Positions 9,419 to 22,501 of a DNA stretch of 64,000 nt are shown one piece after another. The DNA lies in NCBI RefSeq assembly GCF_001522545.3, contig NC_031769.1, forward strand, positions 23,483,617 to 23,547,616, given 5' to 3'. This stretch comes from Parus major (lineage: Eukaryota > Chordata > Aves > Passeriformes > Paridae). How positions within the stretch are numbered: position 1 is the stretch's first letter; the number at the start of each line of letters is the position of its first letter. Made by a program: the position numbers and the translations under genes. The notes beneath the pieces were generated by a model that searched no databases, was not told the DNA's origin, and saw nothing but the letters and a program-made list of their open reading frames with translations.

Positions 9419-12400
9419 CTTCTTTTGTGATGAATACTGAGTTCATGACCAAAGAATTTGGTTGGAGAATAGAAAGTGAATTTTAGCTGAAAACAAATTT
9501 GCTAAAATTGCACAACATCAACCACATATCAAAAAATAACAAGAAAGATGAGTTTTGGTCCTCTGAAACTTCATGTAAATCTGTTATTTAGTTTTGGCTG
9601 AAAAAAAAAAACCAGGAAATGTGAGATTTTGTCCTTTTTCATAAAAAATCATGTTTTTTTCCTCCACCATTTGCTTAGAGATCATGATAATAATCTCTCC
9701 AAAATCTCACTGTCTCTCCAAAAAAACACCACAAAACCCAGGAAAATAAGTTTTCATCCTTCCACTACAATGGGTTAGCTCTGTTGATGTTCCTTTTTTA
9801 TTTTCAGGTCAACTTCAACCATTATTTAAAACTTGTTTTCTAAGGACTGTGACTTACATACCCTGATTTTTTTCTGTGCCAACATTTAGGATAAAATCAC
9901 ATGTCTTCAGGTAACATGGATTTTAGTACACTGACAGAAGGAAGGAATTTTAAAATGACTGGCCTGTACTTCAGGGGATGTGGGAAAGATGCTAACTATC
10001 ACTGCCTTAGCTGAAATGTTCTACAGATTGGACCCCAGATATAACAGGTATAACCCCTCTGTAACAGGAGCTACAAAGGGCCTGGATGATCTACTTTTGA
10101 ATCTTGTGTCTGGTGCCATTTTCAGCAGGCCTGGGAATGCAGCTCTCAATTCCTAACAGTTCCATCACTGCTGGTTGTCTGCCTCAGAAGAAAGATTGAA
10201 AAGAACGGTTCATCAAGGAGACACAGGCACAACTCAGTTTCCATTACCTCTGTCTGGCTAGCAGCAGCAGAACTCTTTACATTCCAGTCTTCTTTTACTA
10301 AAAGCCCCACCCTTCAGAAACGTGGCTGCTGTTTCAGCACATGCCATGGAATGCTCTGAAGTCCTGTGTCTCAACACCTCTGCTGGAAAGACAACATAAA
10401 TGAAGAATCAGGCCAGACTAGCATTTCACTTGCAGTCAGGCAGGGGAGCTAACAGGCTAGGTATGGCACAACAGGAGCACACAGCATTGTTAATTTTCAC
10501 TGCTGTTCCTGGTGGGGACACTGGTGAATGACTCGCTGCAGCCATTCCTGATGCCTTCTATGGAGCATTGGCTGGGAATGGTTCTCGTTTGGCAGGCACC
10601 CCCAGGGAAGCAGAGGTGAGAATTCCAGAGTCTTTCCATGAAAAGAATTAAAACTTAAATCGAGGTTTGTTTCTGATTTGGAGTGATTCAGTCTTTGGAC
10701 TACAAACATATACAACTGACTAATATCAGTCATGTATGTAGAACTCAGAAACCCATATCTGACTGAAAATGGAAATCCTGACTAAAGCACTTCCTGAAAC
10801 CAGCAAGGAACTGCCTTAACTAATTTTGAAAGATTCCCCATATTAGTGAGTCAGAGGCACTCCATATTTTTCCTCATAATTTGATGTGGAGACTGACAGA
10901 AGCCTTTTTAGAACTGCCATGACAGTGCATTCAAATAATTTGTCGACATTGCCACTTTTATTCTGTAGCAAATTTGCATGCTACTTCCAGTTGCTCTCTG
11001 CATAGGAATTTTAAAACTAGTCCATGCTTCTCTATTACCAGGAAAAAAGGAATACATTTCTCAGATAAAACCAAAATAAAGAAAGCAAAAATTCTGGAGT
11101 ATGCTTTTGAAGTGCAAACCTCTGAGATGGGTAATAAATTCAAGTGCTCAAAGATCTTTCCCTCTCAGTATTTTTTTTAATTACACAAATAATGTTCTTC
11201 TCAATTTCCATAAAGAGAGGTCATTTTTCACAAAGGATAATCAAGAAATTTGGATTGGCCAATCAAAACATGCCATTGTCCACACATCCCCACAAATTTA
11301 AATAATGAGTAACTGAAACCTTGGGCATGCTTGAAAACTCTCACTTAAGTCTATAAAGAGAATACATTTCCGTTAATATTTTGATTCCAATGATGTAAAA
11401 TTTTCTTAACAGAGATGTGCTTCATGAAAAATGTTTAAGACATGCCTACAAAGACATTTCATCCAACTGTTTCTTAGATCACATGAATAATAACATTTTT
11501 TAAACCAAACCCAAAGAGTGTTATTATAGGTTTTAAAATTTTTAAGAGAACATTTTAGGGAATAAAAAAGATTTTGAGGAATAAATGAGCAGCTTTACTT
11601 TTTAACATTAGCATTGAAAAGCAGAGAAGGGATACTGAAGAATGAAAACACCATTCCACTGCAGAAAATAAATTGTTCAAGCTACCATCATTGTTTCAGT
11701 TCTGCTTGCTGTGCTTTTAATTCAAAATAAATGAATTTAGAACAGCCTGTAACAGTAAATAATTGGAAATTTGTTCTATGTCTAAATGACTGTTAGAGGA
11801 GACACAGCTGTGTTGGAAACAAGTCTTACCAATATCATATTCTGATTTTTGCAACACTTGAAAAGATACAGAACCATCATTTATTTTCTCTCTTTCTGGG
11901 AGATGGATTTGTGCTCTTTTTAAAAAAAGTAAAAAACTTATACTTAGAACAGTGAAGCAAAGTATTTTGTGCCATCTTTGACATTTAGCAAAGGATGGAA
12001 AGATTGTGTTTCTAGAACTGCAAAGTGCAATAAAATATAGAAAAAATGTCTACAGTGATTGATAGATTTTAAAAGGAATGTTTACTTTAATGACTGTCAC
12101 AATAATCCTTGGAAGCAAAAGTATAGATAGGAAACAAGATTAAACATAAATGCCATAAGTAGGACAAACAGTAATAAAACATTTTTCTTCCAAGGAATAT
12201 TACTAAATTTGTGTATTTCAGTGAGGTATTTTAGTACTGTTAGGAGCTAATTTTCTTAAATTTTGAAGCTTTGAAAGGTCATGTCATAGCTCACTTGATT
12301 GATTTATAGACCTTAAAGTCCTATGTTATAGACCTAAATTCCTGTGTTAGGAGGATAGTCTGCTGTATTCAGAGCAACTAGGTATTGGAATCTAGAAGAA

Positions 12401-13289
12401 TTCTTAAAGAACTCAAAATGTATCTTTTTATCAAGAAAGATGCATTATGGTTAGCAGTGTATTTTTAACACACGTCGGAGCAGTTAATCAATACCTCTGC
12501 TTTGAATTTGCATTTTATTTGTGTTTTGTTTTTTCTTTTACTGTGAAACTATGGGAACTAAAATGTTAAGAATGGTACCACAACCACATTTTGTTTTTAC
12601 CTTGTAGACTGATTCCTTAAATCCTACTCTGTCATTAACCATTATGTGTACTATGATAATATCCAGGAGACCTTGTGACAGATCAGTAACCCCTTGTGCT
12701 CAGCAAAGTAAGAAAACTTGCAAAGGAAAATATATCTGTGCAAGGAAACTTAGCTATATGACAAGAGAAATGGGTCAATACAGAGGGAGAATGGAGTAAA
12801 AGGAGGAAGATCTCCAGCCAGGTGTCTCAACAGACTGACCACTGCTGAGGTCAATAAAAATCATAGAACAAGTGGGTTTTTAGGGGAACAGCAAAGTGGT
12901 TATTCACCAGGGGCTACTCACAAAGATGTGAGGTGGTCCAGGAAAAAGAATTAAGGGTTTTCCCTAAAAACAAGTGGTTGGTGCATTAGTTGAGATACAC
13001 CAGGGTTATTTAGAAGTAGAAAGAGAGGGTCACTAACTGATAATGCCCGAGATGTGTCACTGTCAAGCGTCTCTTAGCACAGTGCAGGCTAGAAGAGCCC
13101 CATGAGTGAAGGAAAAGAGACTGTGAGCCTGAGGAGGCTGAGCTTCCAGAGGGATACAGGGTAAGTGTCCCTGTGGATGCCCCTGAAGATGGATGACCCA
13201 GGCACAAAAAAGGGAAATGAGATGGTATCGGAGAAATTACACAACTCAGCCTAGCTTCAATATACAAAATGATTCTGAAGAGTGATAGA
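9419..13289. other. AT-rich noncoding stretch, nothing recognised
   Basis: No ORF has coding character. A small imperfect tandem duplication lies at 12304-12346, with units of 22 and 21 bp starting TTATAGACC. From about 12780 the base composition becomes more mixed and could include the eroded 5' continuation of the CR1 fragment that follows, but I could not match it. Confidence 0.55.
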
Positions 13290-13640
13290 AGGCAAACAAT
13301 TTATGACTACCTAGCAAATAATACACTGATAAGAAACAATCTTTGTGAGTACGTCAAGAAGAAATTGTATTGAGCCAGACTAATTTCATGCCAGGTTATC
13401 TAACTGTTGAGACTGGTGTTGGTGTGACTTGAACAGGATTTTTCTAACACAGTCCCCAAAACTTTCTCTCAAAAAATCTGGGAAACATGGTGTAGATGAC
13501 AGTGCTATAATATGGATGAAGACCCAGTTGAAAAATAAGGTTTAAGGACTTGGTACAAAATGTTTCCTATCAGCAAAGTGAGGCATATCAATGTTAATGG
13601 TGCTCTCTCCAGTGCCTGACGTTATATCACTTTTTATTTC
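13290..13640 (+). mobile_element. Old CR1/L3-like LINE fragment, reverse-transcriptase region
   Basis: Several blocks keep the order of the CR1 reverse-transcriptase gene on the plus strand. A GAGTACGTCAAGAAGAAAT-type block is followed by ACACAGTCCCCAAAACTTT, which corresponds to the FDTVP region. A block like ATGGATGAAGACCCAGTTG follows, then AATGTTAATGGTGCTCTC. All frames are broken by stops and indels. The divergence suggests an old insertion; it may continue weakly to about 13900. This rests on remembered family consensus, not an alignment. Confidence 0.6.
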
Positions 13641-13899
13641 AACTTCAAATTCAAACTTTCTCCTCACCCATATGTGAGGTTGTCTATGGAGTATGATGTC
13701 CCCTTTTGAACACTTTTGAAATCAGCTTGTTTGATAAAGCTGGGGACAAATGAATGTCCATAGGAGAGTAACATAAAATCTGTGTGAGAAAGCTGCCTCA
13801 AGAGACGTGGAAAAAGATGTTTAAATATAGGGAAGATTCAGGAGCATTTTGAAATATGGGAAAGAGGTTAGATTCCTGTTGTCCATGAATGACAGGAAA

Positions 13900-15696
13900 A
13901 GAGACAATCTACATAGCATTCCAGAGGGAAGATCTGGCTGCACATCAGAAAAAGCAGTCCACCTGCACATTTTGAAAGCACTCAGATAAGTACCCTGGTG
14001 CCTTTATATAAAATCTTTTACTATTCTGCAGCAATAGAAAGAGAGGTATTTGCTCATGACAGAAGAGATGATGGCACTGTCTGAGAAGTAAATCGGTGAC
14101 AGACTGTGTAAGAGGTATTTCTGACTGGGTAGGGAAATTCATCACTCACAGATGTCATCTCTAAAAGTTTACTAAGAGAAAAGTAAATGGTAAAAGGAAG
14201 TGGATGTACAGCTATGGTTATGGAGGGTCCCATAAAAGCACGGGTCTACTGGGAGAGGCAGCTCAGACAACTGACAGGTTCTGGTTTTCCTGATTGACAT
14301 CAGTCAGCTCCACCTCACATGTTGGGAAGGAGGAGATGGCACTGCTGTGCAAGTCCTTTTCAGGAGCAGGCAGTTACACCACCAGTGGTGGTGTACATTT
14401 TCTTTCTGTTCCCTGTTGTGATGCCAACTGTAGCAGAGCATCTGCTGGTGGCTGAATGCACAGCCATGACATCATCTTTTGTTTATCTTCATTGTCCTTT
14501 GATAAATGATAGATAAATACAACAGATTGCGAGAGTTTCCCTTAGCAGCCGTAGCAGCTTATAAGCAACATTATGTCTACCAGAATATCAAGTTTCTACC
14601 TCTCAAAATCACTAAACAGAATGCAATTAACTAACTGTTATACTTAGGATAAACTAGTACATACACACATGGCAGTTTTACTCCTACTTTACAGGACTGC
14701 TTTAAAGTATCTGCATTTGTTTTTAAATTGCCAATGACACAAGTATGGCACAATGTTCAGTGATTTTGTGCCAGTTCTTAAGGATTGAAAGCATTTGAAT
14801 CCTGTTCTCATGGTGAAATACCTACAACCGTGAAGGTGAGTGATCAAGCAAAGAACTCAAATGGACTGATGAGGATTAAAGCATGATGCCTTACACAGTT
14901 CTAAAATAAATAGGAAAAAATTTTCTGTCTCAAAAGGCAGCAGACAGTTACCATCAGTTGTGTGGATGCTTTACAAGCCCAGAGGTTATGCACAGTATCT
15001 AAGCTAAAATAAACCAGGTGAATAATAGAATATTTGCCACTGGCTAGCATATACAGGGAGATTTTCTGTAATGTTAAAAAAATTCTCAGTGACCAGGAAT
15101 TAAGGAATGTCTAGCACCAAAAGATCATAGAAAGGGTCAACTAAACTTTGTTTAAAAGAAAGAAAAATATTGTGCTTTGAGGCATAATGCACTTAATTGT
15201 CATTTCTTAAAAAGCTGAGGGGTAGGCAGTCAGAAAGAAGCCAAATGATGCTGCACAGTAACTGCAACATTTTGAACAGTATTAAAACTCTTAAAAATCA
15301 GGAATTTCAGAAACATTAAATTGCCAGTTGTGTCCACAAAAACAATTATTAACAACTATTTAATCTAACAAAATTTAGGAAGGATGAAATACAGAAAGAC
15401 AATCTGTTGTCCCGCTGTCCTAATCTTCTGTGAGCATTATTTTTACTGACAATGTTTTATAGAATTTTGTAATGATAAAATGTTTGGCTTTGGAAGCACA
15501 GAAAACACAAACCAATTTTTGTTTCATCTTATGATTTAGCACTTCACATCTTTCATCAGCTTTCACATAATTGCATTTTAGTCACTCGGTGTGTTCTTTG
15601 AGATATCTGTGTCTTTAACCTATAACTCTGATGGAAAGCCAAATAGCTGTAAAATCAAATGCCATATAGTAAACAAACACAATACATTTACAAAGA
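13900..15696. other. Noncoding stretch with one quasi-palindrome
   Basis: No gene or repeat family was recognised. At 14375-14395 there is a 21-bp perfect quasi-palindrome: two 10-bp arms (TACACCACCA and its complement) around a single G. Confidence 0.6.
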
Positions 15697-15885
15697 TAGA
15701 ATCTTGGAATCGTTAAGGCTGGAAAAGACATCTAAGGAGACTGAGTCCAACCATTAACCCACCACTGCTATGCTCATCATTAAAGAATATCATCAAGTGC
15801 CACATCCACATGCCAAAGGAACACTTCCAGGGATGGAAGGAGATGCCACTCTGGGCAGCCTAATCAAATGCTTGATAAGTGAACA
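15697..15885 (-). mobile_element. CR1 LINE 3'-end fragment
   Basis: Read on the plus strand, the block starts near TAGAATCTTGGAATCGTTAAG, continues with GGCTGGAAAAGACATCTAAG, and carries the stretch about accounts being condensed to ACTTCCAGGGATGGAAGGAG and CTCTGGGCAGCC. This is the reverse complement of the avian CR1 3' end, so the element runs on the minus strand. Only the terminal 190 bp or so remain, which is the usual 5' truncation of CR1 copies. Divergence is moderate and no coding capacity is left. Confidence 0.85.
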
Positions 15886-16097
15886 TTTGCCAGATTTTGT
15901 GGTTTCCAAAGTCCTATTTGGCTGAGGCTTTTATTCTGTGGCAGTTGGTTTAAATGTTTTCTTTATCTCATTTTCCTTTACCCAGTAAGGGTTGTTGTAT
16001 ACAAAGTCTTGTCATCTTCTGTTTCATCGATGACAACTGGCAATTTAGAAACATATCTCTTATTTGCTGAGACCTATAAATGCTTTTCCATGCTCAG

Positions 16098-16181
16098 GTT
16101 CATAAAGATCCACTATCACAAAAGACTGAAGCAGTGGGAAAAGTAAACTATGAGCAAGGTCCTTATCAAAAGCTCATGGAG
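16098..16181 (+). other. Candidate internal coding exon, 28 codons
   Basis: A pyrimidine-rich run ending CCATGCTCAG precedes 16098, and CATGGAG|GTACGC marks a possible donor at 16182. The 84 bp between are an exact multiple of three and open in one frame, which is itself open from 16080 to 16322. The encoded peptide is hydrophilic (starts VHKDPLSQKTEAVG) and matches no family I know. The open frame runs through the proposed donor, so an unspliced chance ORF explains it equally well. Confidence 0.15.
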
Positions 16182-16322
16182 GTACGCTGGAAAACTTCCT
16201 CTGATGTTGTTAACAAAGACCCTTTCCCTGTCTTTATTGCTGCTCATACTGGGGAAAAAGACAGTAAGGGAAGTGTCAGAAAGAGATTTAGACAACCAAA
16301 TAAGGATCTAGTTGGAATTTAA

Positions 16323-17394
16323 ATACTTTTCAGGGCAGGCACATAAAAAATTGCCTTTCCAAGAAGTACCTAAACTTCTTATGTGCTTTACAAGTTCCCA
16401 CATACCTAAAACTATCTCAGGGCTAAGCTTCAAAAATTATCAATTCCTCAGTCAGAATCCACTGCAGGGTATCGTGCAAGCAACAACTATCCTTCCTCAT
16501 TCTGCTTGAATGTGTTTTGACCTGCATCAACTAATGCTATCTTTGAGACTGTTTTGGTGCAGATGACAATGCAGTTCAGGCCCAAAGCAATTTTCAGTAC
16601 TCAGTGCAGGAATAAATATGTAGCTTTATGGGAAAGAGAAAAAGGAAGAAGCCATTCCTTTTTTCCCCCCCTTTTTTTCCACAGGGGAATCTAAACAGCT
16701 ATTTTCTTAGCCTGTTGACTGTTTTGGACTGGCCTACTCTGTGTTTTTTCCTACAGGAATATGCCACTGTGCACAGTGCTTAGTAGCAAGGTCACCTACT
16801 TGGCTATTCTAGAATCCTACATAGTTCTCTGTCTTCTATAAAATCCTAATTTATATGGACTGCCCAGAAGAGTTAAACAGAAAATAAGCACAGACTAAAA
16901 ACGATGAACTACTTTTATTGTCCCTCAAGTTATAGGCATGGAGGTTCACCTTTGATTCTGGTGTTCTTCTCTGCCTGGGAATCCAGCCTCAGCACCAGAC
17001 TGGAGTGCGCCTTTACTGTAATCACCAACCCCAAATGAGTGATATGACACATGTATTGCAATACCACAACCACAAACCTTTACGAGGGGAGGCCAGCAAA
17101 AAACCCTGGACTCCTTGAAATGCAGTAATGATACAGAAATATTGGGGTATTCTAACATTTTAAAGGGTATTATCCACAACAAATTCTTGAATGACAGAGA
17201 AGAAAAAAGGCTTGAACTGGAATCTATACCTAAAGAAAGCATCCCAAATCTATATGCCCACTGGGGAGCAAGGCCTGCCTGCACATTCTCACATTCAGTG
17301 TGCTGACTGAATCTTCTAGCCCTAGAAGGCTGACTGCTCATCCTGCAACATTATTTTTAAGAGCAACTTCTCATAATCAAGCCTTTCCATGCTG
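16323..17394. other. Noncoding stretch with a purine/pyrimidine switch
   Basis: At 16630-16650 the plus strand is nearly all purine, and at 16655-16680 it becomes nearly all pyrimidine, in a T6-C7-T7 arrangement close to mirror-symmetric, ending CCACAG like a strong splice acceptor. No ORF of interest follows it. ORFs at 16946-17341 (minus) and 17115-17306 (plus) overlap each other and look spurious. Confidence 0.55.
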
Positions 17395-18265
17395 TCTCTA
17401 GTAACCAAACTAGAACTTTATAGGCTGGATGAGAGGACAGTTGGATGGGCAAAATCCTGCTTGGACAGTCAGGCTAAGCAGTTAATGGCTCACACCCTAC
17501 TAGAAGGCTGCAACAAGTGCACTTGTTGTGGGAATCTGTACCAGGAGATCTCCTGTCCAACACCTTGTTCAGTGACCTGGAGGAGGTGATTGAGTGCAGT
17601 TCCATCAAACTTGCAGATGATACCAAATTGGGAAGAACAGAATTAAAGGCAGGTCTGTCACACAGAGGAACACAGACAGGCTGAAGGAACAGGCTGACGC
17701 AGGAACATTATGAAATTTTATGATAATCTGTGCAAAGTTCTGCACCTGGGAATCTTGACAGACAGCAAGATGAGCCAGCATGAGCCAGCAGCATGCTCTG
17801 GCAGCCAAGAGGGACAACAGTGTCCTGGGCTGTACTAAGCACAGACAGAAGATTCAGGGACGTGATTATCACTCTCTACTTGGCACTTGTTAGATCACAT
17901 CTGGAACATTACATACAGTTTCATGTTCTCCACAAAAAAATGCAGTGTTAATAACATGAAGTGAGTTCAGCAGAGAGCCACCAAGACTGTAGGAAGACAA
18001 GAGACAATGAACATAAATTGAAACTTAAAATTTCTGACAGGATATAAGAGAAAATTTTTCATTATAAGGACATTCATTGGAGCAGGTTTCCTAGAGAGGT
18101 TTTACAGTCTCTATCCTTGCAGATTTTTAAGACTCAGGTGAAGAAAGTCACAAGAAACCTGGCTTGATCTCCTAGGTGATATGATTTCAAGTTTAAATAT
18201 GTTGGGTTGGAGACCTTATTATGTCTCCAACCTCAACTCAGCTGTGATTTTGTGGTTCTATGACT
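17395..18265 (+). mobile_element. CR1 LINE fragment, reverse transcriptase to 3' end
   Basis: A plus-strand frame at 17389-17589 still encodes LDERTVGWAKSCLDSQAKQ, matching the CR1 reverse-transcriptase C-terminal half. Further on, the FADDTKLG-type catalytic region is visible as AAACTTGCAGATGATACCAA, and a block near 17743 corresponds to the CxVLHLG region. The frames are broken. The 3' end has the family's stem (GGTTGGAGAC at 18205-18214 pairing with 18223-18232) and finishes in TGTGGTTCTATGAC. It is a 5'-truncated, decayed copy with no function expected. Confidence 0.9.
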
Positions 18266-21200
18266 CCTGGTTCCTTTAAAGCTAAAGTTTTACAACATAA
18301 TTTTTTGAGCTTTACTGAAAAAATTCAGCATTCTTCTGATTTCTTTTGGGTCATGCACTTTGAATTCGAATTACCTTACTGTTCCAAGACTTATACAAAC
18401 TATTCACTGTCAGAAAGATGACTAGAAGTGCTAATTAAGTTGATGAGTTGTGAATTGTCAGTTTGGATTTCTCAGCCATCACAGTTACGTTGAAATAAAT
18501 TTTATGCATTATTAAAGGGTGAATATCATCACACCCATGTTATAACTAAGGAAGTCTCAGAAGAGAAGACTTAATTTTCTCATTTTCCTGGAGAAAATTA
18601 GTTGTATTCCCATACCACAAAACATGAATTTTAAACCACTAACACAATTTATCAAAGTTAAATACGTCAAGGGTGGTTTGAAAGAACTGAAGAGTTCTTT
18701 CTTAGTAATACTGGCATATTTTTTAAAGTAAGAAAACTTGCTAATGTTAGTACATGTATTTATGTAGAAAATTTGTGTCACCTAACAATGAGTATCTGGG
18801 AAAAAGAAAAACCAAGGCTTTTGTCAAGGCATATCTGACAGATATCATGGCATCTAGGAAATAAAAGTATTTTTCAAGTTTTTTGTTACTGAATTCAAAA
18901 TGAAAAAATCCACTGTTGACCACGCAAACAGAATTGTGTGCAAGGTTGTTACTTCTATTAGTGCAATTGTTACTTCTATTATTTATCTATGAGAAAATAA
19001 GTAAGACCAGCAATACAAAATACCTTCTCCACAATTTTGCAGTGAGACAGCTCATTCAATCAGTATTACAACCACACAAGAATCCAATAAAGATATCACA
19101 TACAACAGTGTCATCAGGAGAGTCTGCACTTGTCTGTGGTGAAAGAACTGTCCTCGTGGCTTGTTCAGCTGCAGATTGCAGGGCACATAGTCTGGATCCA
19201 GCTTGCAGAGCACTCTGAGAGTTGTGTGTTGCAAGCAAAAACGAGACCTTACAAGTAAAATATTTAAAAAAAGATAAAAACATCACTGTCTGAACACAGC
19301 AAGCAAGCAGTTAATTAATAGGTCTAAATGAGGGAGCCAGGCTACTCTACACAAGTTTTTTACAACAGCAAGCAGATATTGAACCCCTTAAACAGAGGGC
19401 AGTGAAGACTTGTCTCTGACTTTTGTTCTTTTCTTTCAAAGAGAGAGGGAAGAAAAGATAATGTCAGTTAAGGTAACAGCAGATAAGGACAAATAATTGC
19501 AAATGGTTGAATGCAGAAGCTGCAGGATGTACTTTACCATCAAGTGGGTACTTGTTAGAAGCTATTTATGTATCAAGTGTTGCATGAGAGGACCCACAGG
19601 GAAAAAAGTGCCTGAGCACTAGAGATGCAGCTGGAAATCAGGATGGAATTCTGATGATGATGAAAGACCTGAGGACAGGATGGATGAAGGGAAAAGGCAG
19701 GCTCAGCAAAGAATACCTGATGAGGAAGAAGAGACAGGCATGGAGGAAGGAATGCAAAATAATAAAAACTTCCAGAATGGGCTTGTTGTTCCAGAAGACA
19801 AAGACAAAAAAAGAAGAAAAAACAGAAGAGAGAAGGAGAGGTGTGTCAAGAAGAGCAGACAGGGATACTGGGAGACTAGAAAAATATATGGGAATAGGAT
19901 AATATATTCAACACTTTATAGAAGAATTGAAAAAATATTAAAACAAAAAGGAATAAAAGAACAGAGATCCACTGCAACAGCATGAAAAGGCAATTTTCAA
20001 AGGGACTTGCTGGCCCTATGTGTATGAGCATTTTGGTTTAGAGCGAAGGAGATCTGAAACAAATGACTTCAATATTTCCACTTAGTGCATGTCAGTTTTG
20101 CTGATAGAGTTGCTTGGCTCTTACCTTTGGGAGAAAACTATTCCAGAAGTTGTGCTCTGAAGTGTAAATGAAAAGCATGCTTTTCCTGAAGAAGAACTAA
20201 AGGACCAGTCCAAAGTGGGCTATATCGTCACAAATGACATGCATGAACATCATGTCCCCACGTGCATGAGCATCAAAACATTCTTAAACCCCCAAGTGTT
20301 TCTGTCACAATCTGAGCTCTTTTGAGACCTATAAAATGAACCAAATGCTGTGTATCTGCTGCCATATTTATCATCAACAGTCGGTCCTTGACTCTGAATC
20401 TCTAGCACTCCTTCCCCATTTGTCTTCTTTAATCCTAGCCTGGAACCTTTATTTAACTTCCCTATGTTTGTTGTTGTCCATCCACCCTTTCTGATCTTCT
20501 ACTATTGACTTTTATCTCTTTTGCAATGGTGAGGTGGAAAATTCCAGGAGGTGCAAATTATACTGTGGCATGAAAGGGCTCAGCCTAGCACTGGCAGTCT
20601 CAGAGGGCTGCATCATGGCTGATGAGTGAAGAGGACTGATGAGCCAAACAATCTTAAATTTGAAAGGATGAAAATCATTCTTGAAGAGCAAGGGCAACAA
20701 CCACCCCTGAGAGCAGCACAGCAGGTGTATCCATGTTCTGGAGAGCTTGAATTGGTTTCCTAGTGAGAACTGCATTGATTATATTGCCCATTTGGCTGTC
20801 TGTGCTCTGGGATACAGGACAACATATCTCCAAGCACACTCTTCAGCCACTCTGGGATCCTGTCCATGCATCCCACAGAACACTTCAAAAGCAGAATCAG
20901 GAGTGTCTCTCTGCCTTGCTTCTAGTGCTTTTGCAAAGCAAATCTGTGTCAGTGTTCCAGAGTCCAGTTCAGGCCAGTTTCTGTTTCAGGCCATGCTGTT
21001 TCTGTGCAGGTCATTATAGTGGAATGGGGGTGACATGGTTTCTGACACTCAGATCATGACTGAGAGGAGAAGATGTATGTTACAAAGGCTGTTGTACTTT
21101 AATAAATATCTGTGGCTGTGAGTTGTAGGTGAATGTCGATGTGACAGCTAACCACATCAGGAGCTCCCCTCCTAGTCCTGGCCTGTACAAGTGTCAAGCT

Positions 21201-22441
21201 GTGTGCCAGTAAAAAAAAAACAAAAACAAAACCCCCCAAAAAAACCCATCAGGAGGGAGCAATTTCCCTCGAGAAGCCTTCTCCTCCCAATCCCACTGCT
21301 TAATGCCACCTCTCCACCTTGCTGTTCTCTGCCTGCTGCCAGTATTGGTGATCAGGAATAGGAACAGAGGCGTCAGTTTTGGTCGAGGAAACAATAACCC
21401 TAGGCTGAGTAAAATAGCCACATGTGCATAATGAATATATGACCAATATAAGCACCAACTGCTTTGATCTTCTTGTTGTACCAAATGATGTACTAAGACA
21501 GACACAGATAGCAGTACAAGAACTGACAGGTCTGTTGCTGCAGTGGATGCAGGAAAAAGGAAGTTTAAGTTTGTTGTGTGTCAGAAGCAAAGATAAAAAA
21601 TGGGGGCTTTTTAGAGAAGTTATTAATTCCTATAGCTGCAAAATATAACTGGTACAAAAAACAGCTGTAATTTCTGTCCTTCTTAAGGTATTTTAAAGAT
21701 ACTTATCTGTTTGTTTAGACAGAAAGAAAACTCAGATCTACACCTGTATCCTCTGTAAATGTAAACCAGAATGAATGTCAACACTGCTATATAGATATAC
21801 ATCAGTTTCTATTTTCAGCAATCCTGCCAGGGTCAGCTAAAAATTATAGAAAACTTTTCTACAAATATGCTGGAAAGTGATCAAGTTATGTTTGTACCAG
21901 TATCATGAAGAAATAAAGAGGTTGTGTGTGGATGGAGAAAAGTGAGGGCTGGCAGAGAATGCTGAAATAGCAGCTGTAATTATAAAAAGAAAGAAACAAT
22001 TTTCACATGCATTACAGTTTAGTCACAGAACTAGTGCATCTTTATTTTATGAGCTTCCCTATTATCAAGCTGTGCAGCACAGTCATGAAATTAACAGTCA
22101 AATAAGGAACTTAATCCTGACATAAATAACATTCCCACAGACAGTACTGGGAGATTTGTCAGAAAAGTGTGTTCAGAACTTGACCTATAAAATGAATACA
22201 GTGTTGGTGGGTTCCTAATTATAACATCTCATTTAGCTACCAGAGTAAGGCAACTGAAGCAGTAAGAAATACAAAGAAGTCAGTTGTTGACAGATGGCTT
22301 GGTCTTTCCAGACATTATTCACAGAAACAATATTTGCTCACACAAGGTGGCCCACAGCATTCACTGGAGTGTAACACAACTTATCAGGAATTCAAGTTTC
22401 ATGATAAATCTTTCTAAAAACAAGTTGTGGCAGAGAATCAA
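18266..22441. other. Noncoding stretch, nothing recognised
   Basis: At 19650-19980 the plus strand is strongly purine-rich, so two overlapping ORFs there encode Lys/Arg/Glu-rich peptides that I treat as compositional artefacts. A-rich low-complexity sequence lies at 21211-21246. Several AATAAA motifs are present but cannot be tied to a transcript. Confidence 0.55.
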
Positions 22442-22450
22442 TCTTCTTCT

Positions 22451-22496
<46 letters not shown>
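22442..22496. repeat. Poly(T)44 tract with leading (TTC)n
   Basis: A pure pyrimidine run of 55 nt begins with TCTTCTTCTTC and continues as 44 uninterrupted T residues (22453-22496). It could be the poly(A) tail of a minus-strand retroposed sequence lying to the right, but I found no recognisable element body and no clear target-site duplication. Homopolymers this long are prone to length error in assemblies. Confidence 0.85.

Positions 22497-22501
<5 letters not shown>

Noticed and set aside
18205..18232. 10-bp perfect hairpin
   Set aside because: It is the 3'-terminal stem of the CR1 copy at 17395-18265.
19654..19985. Lys/Arg/Glu-rich overlapping ORFs
   Set aside because: Two frames give similar peptides because the strand is purine-rich; this is compositional.
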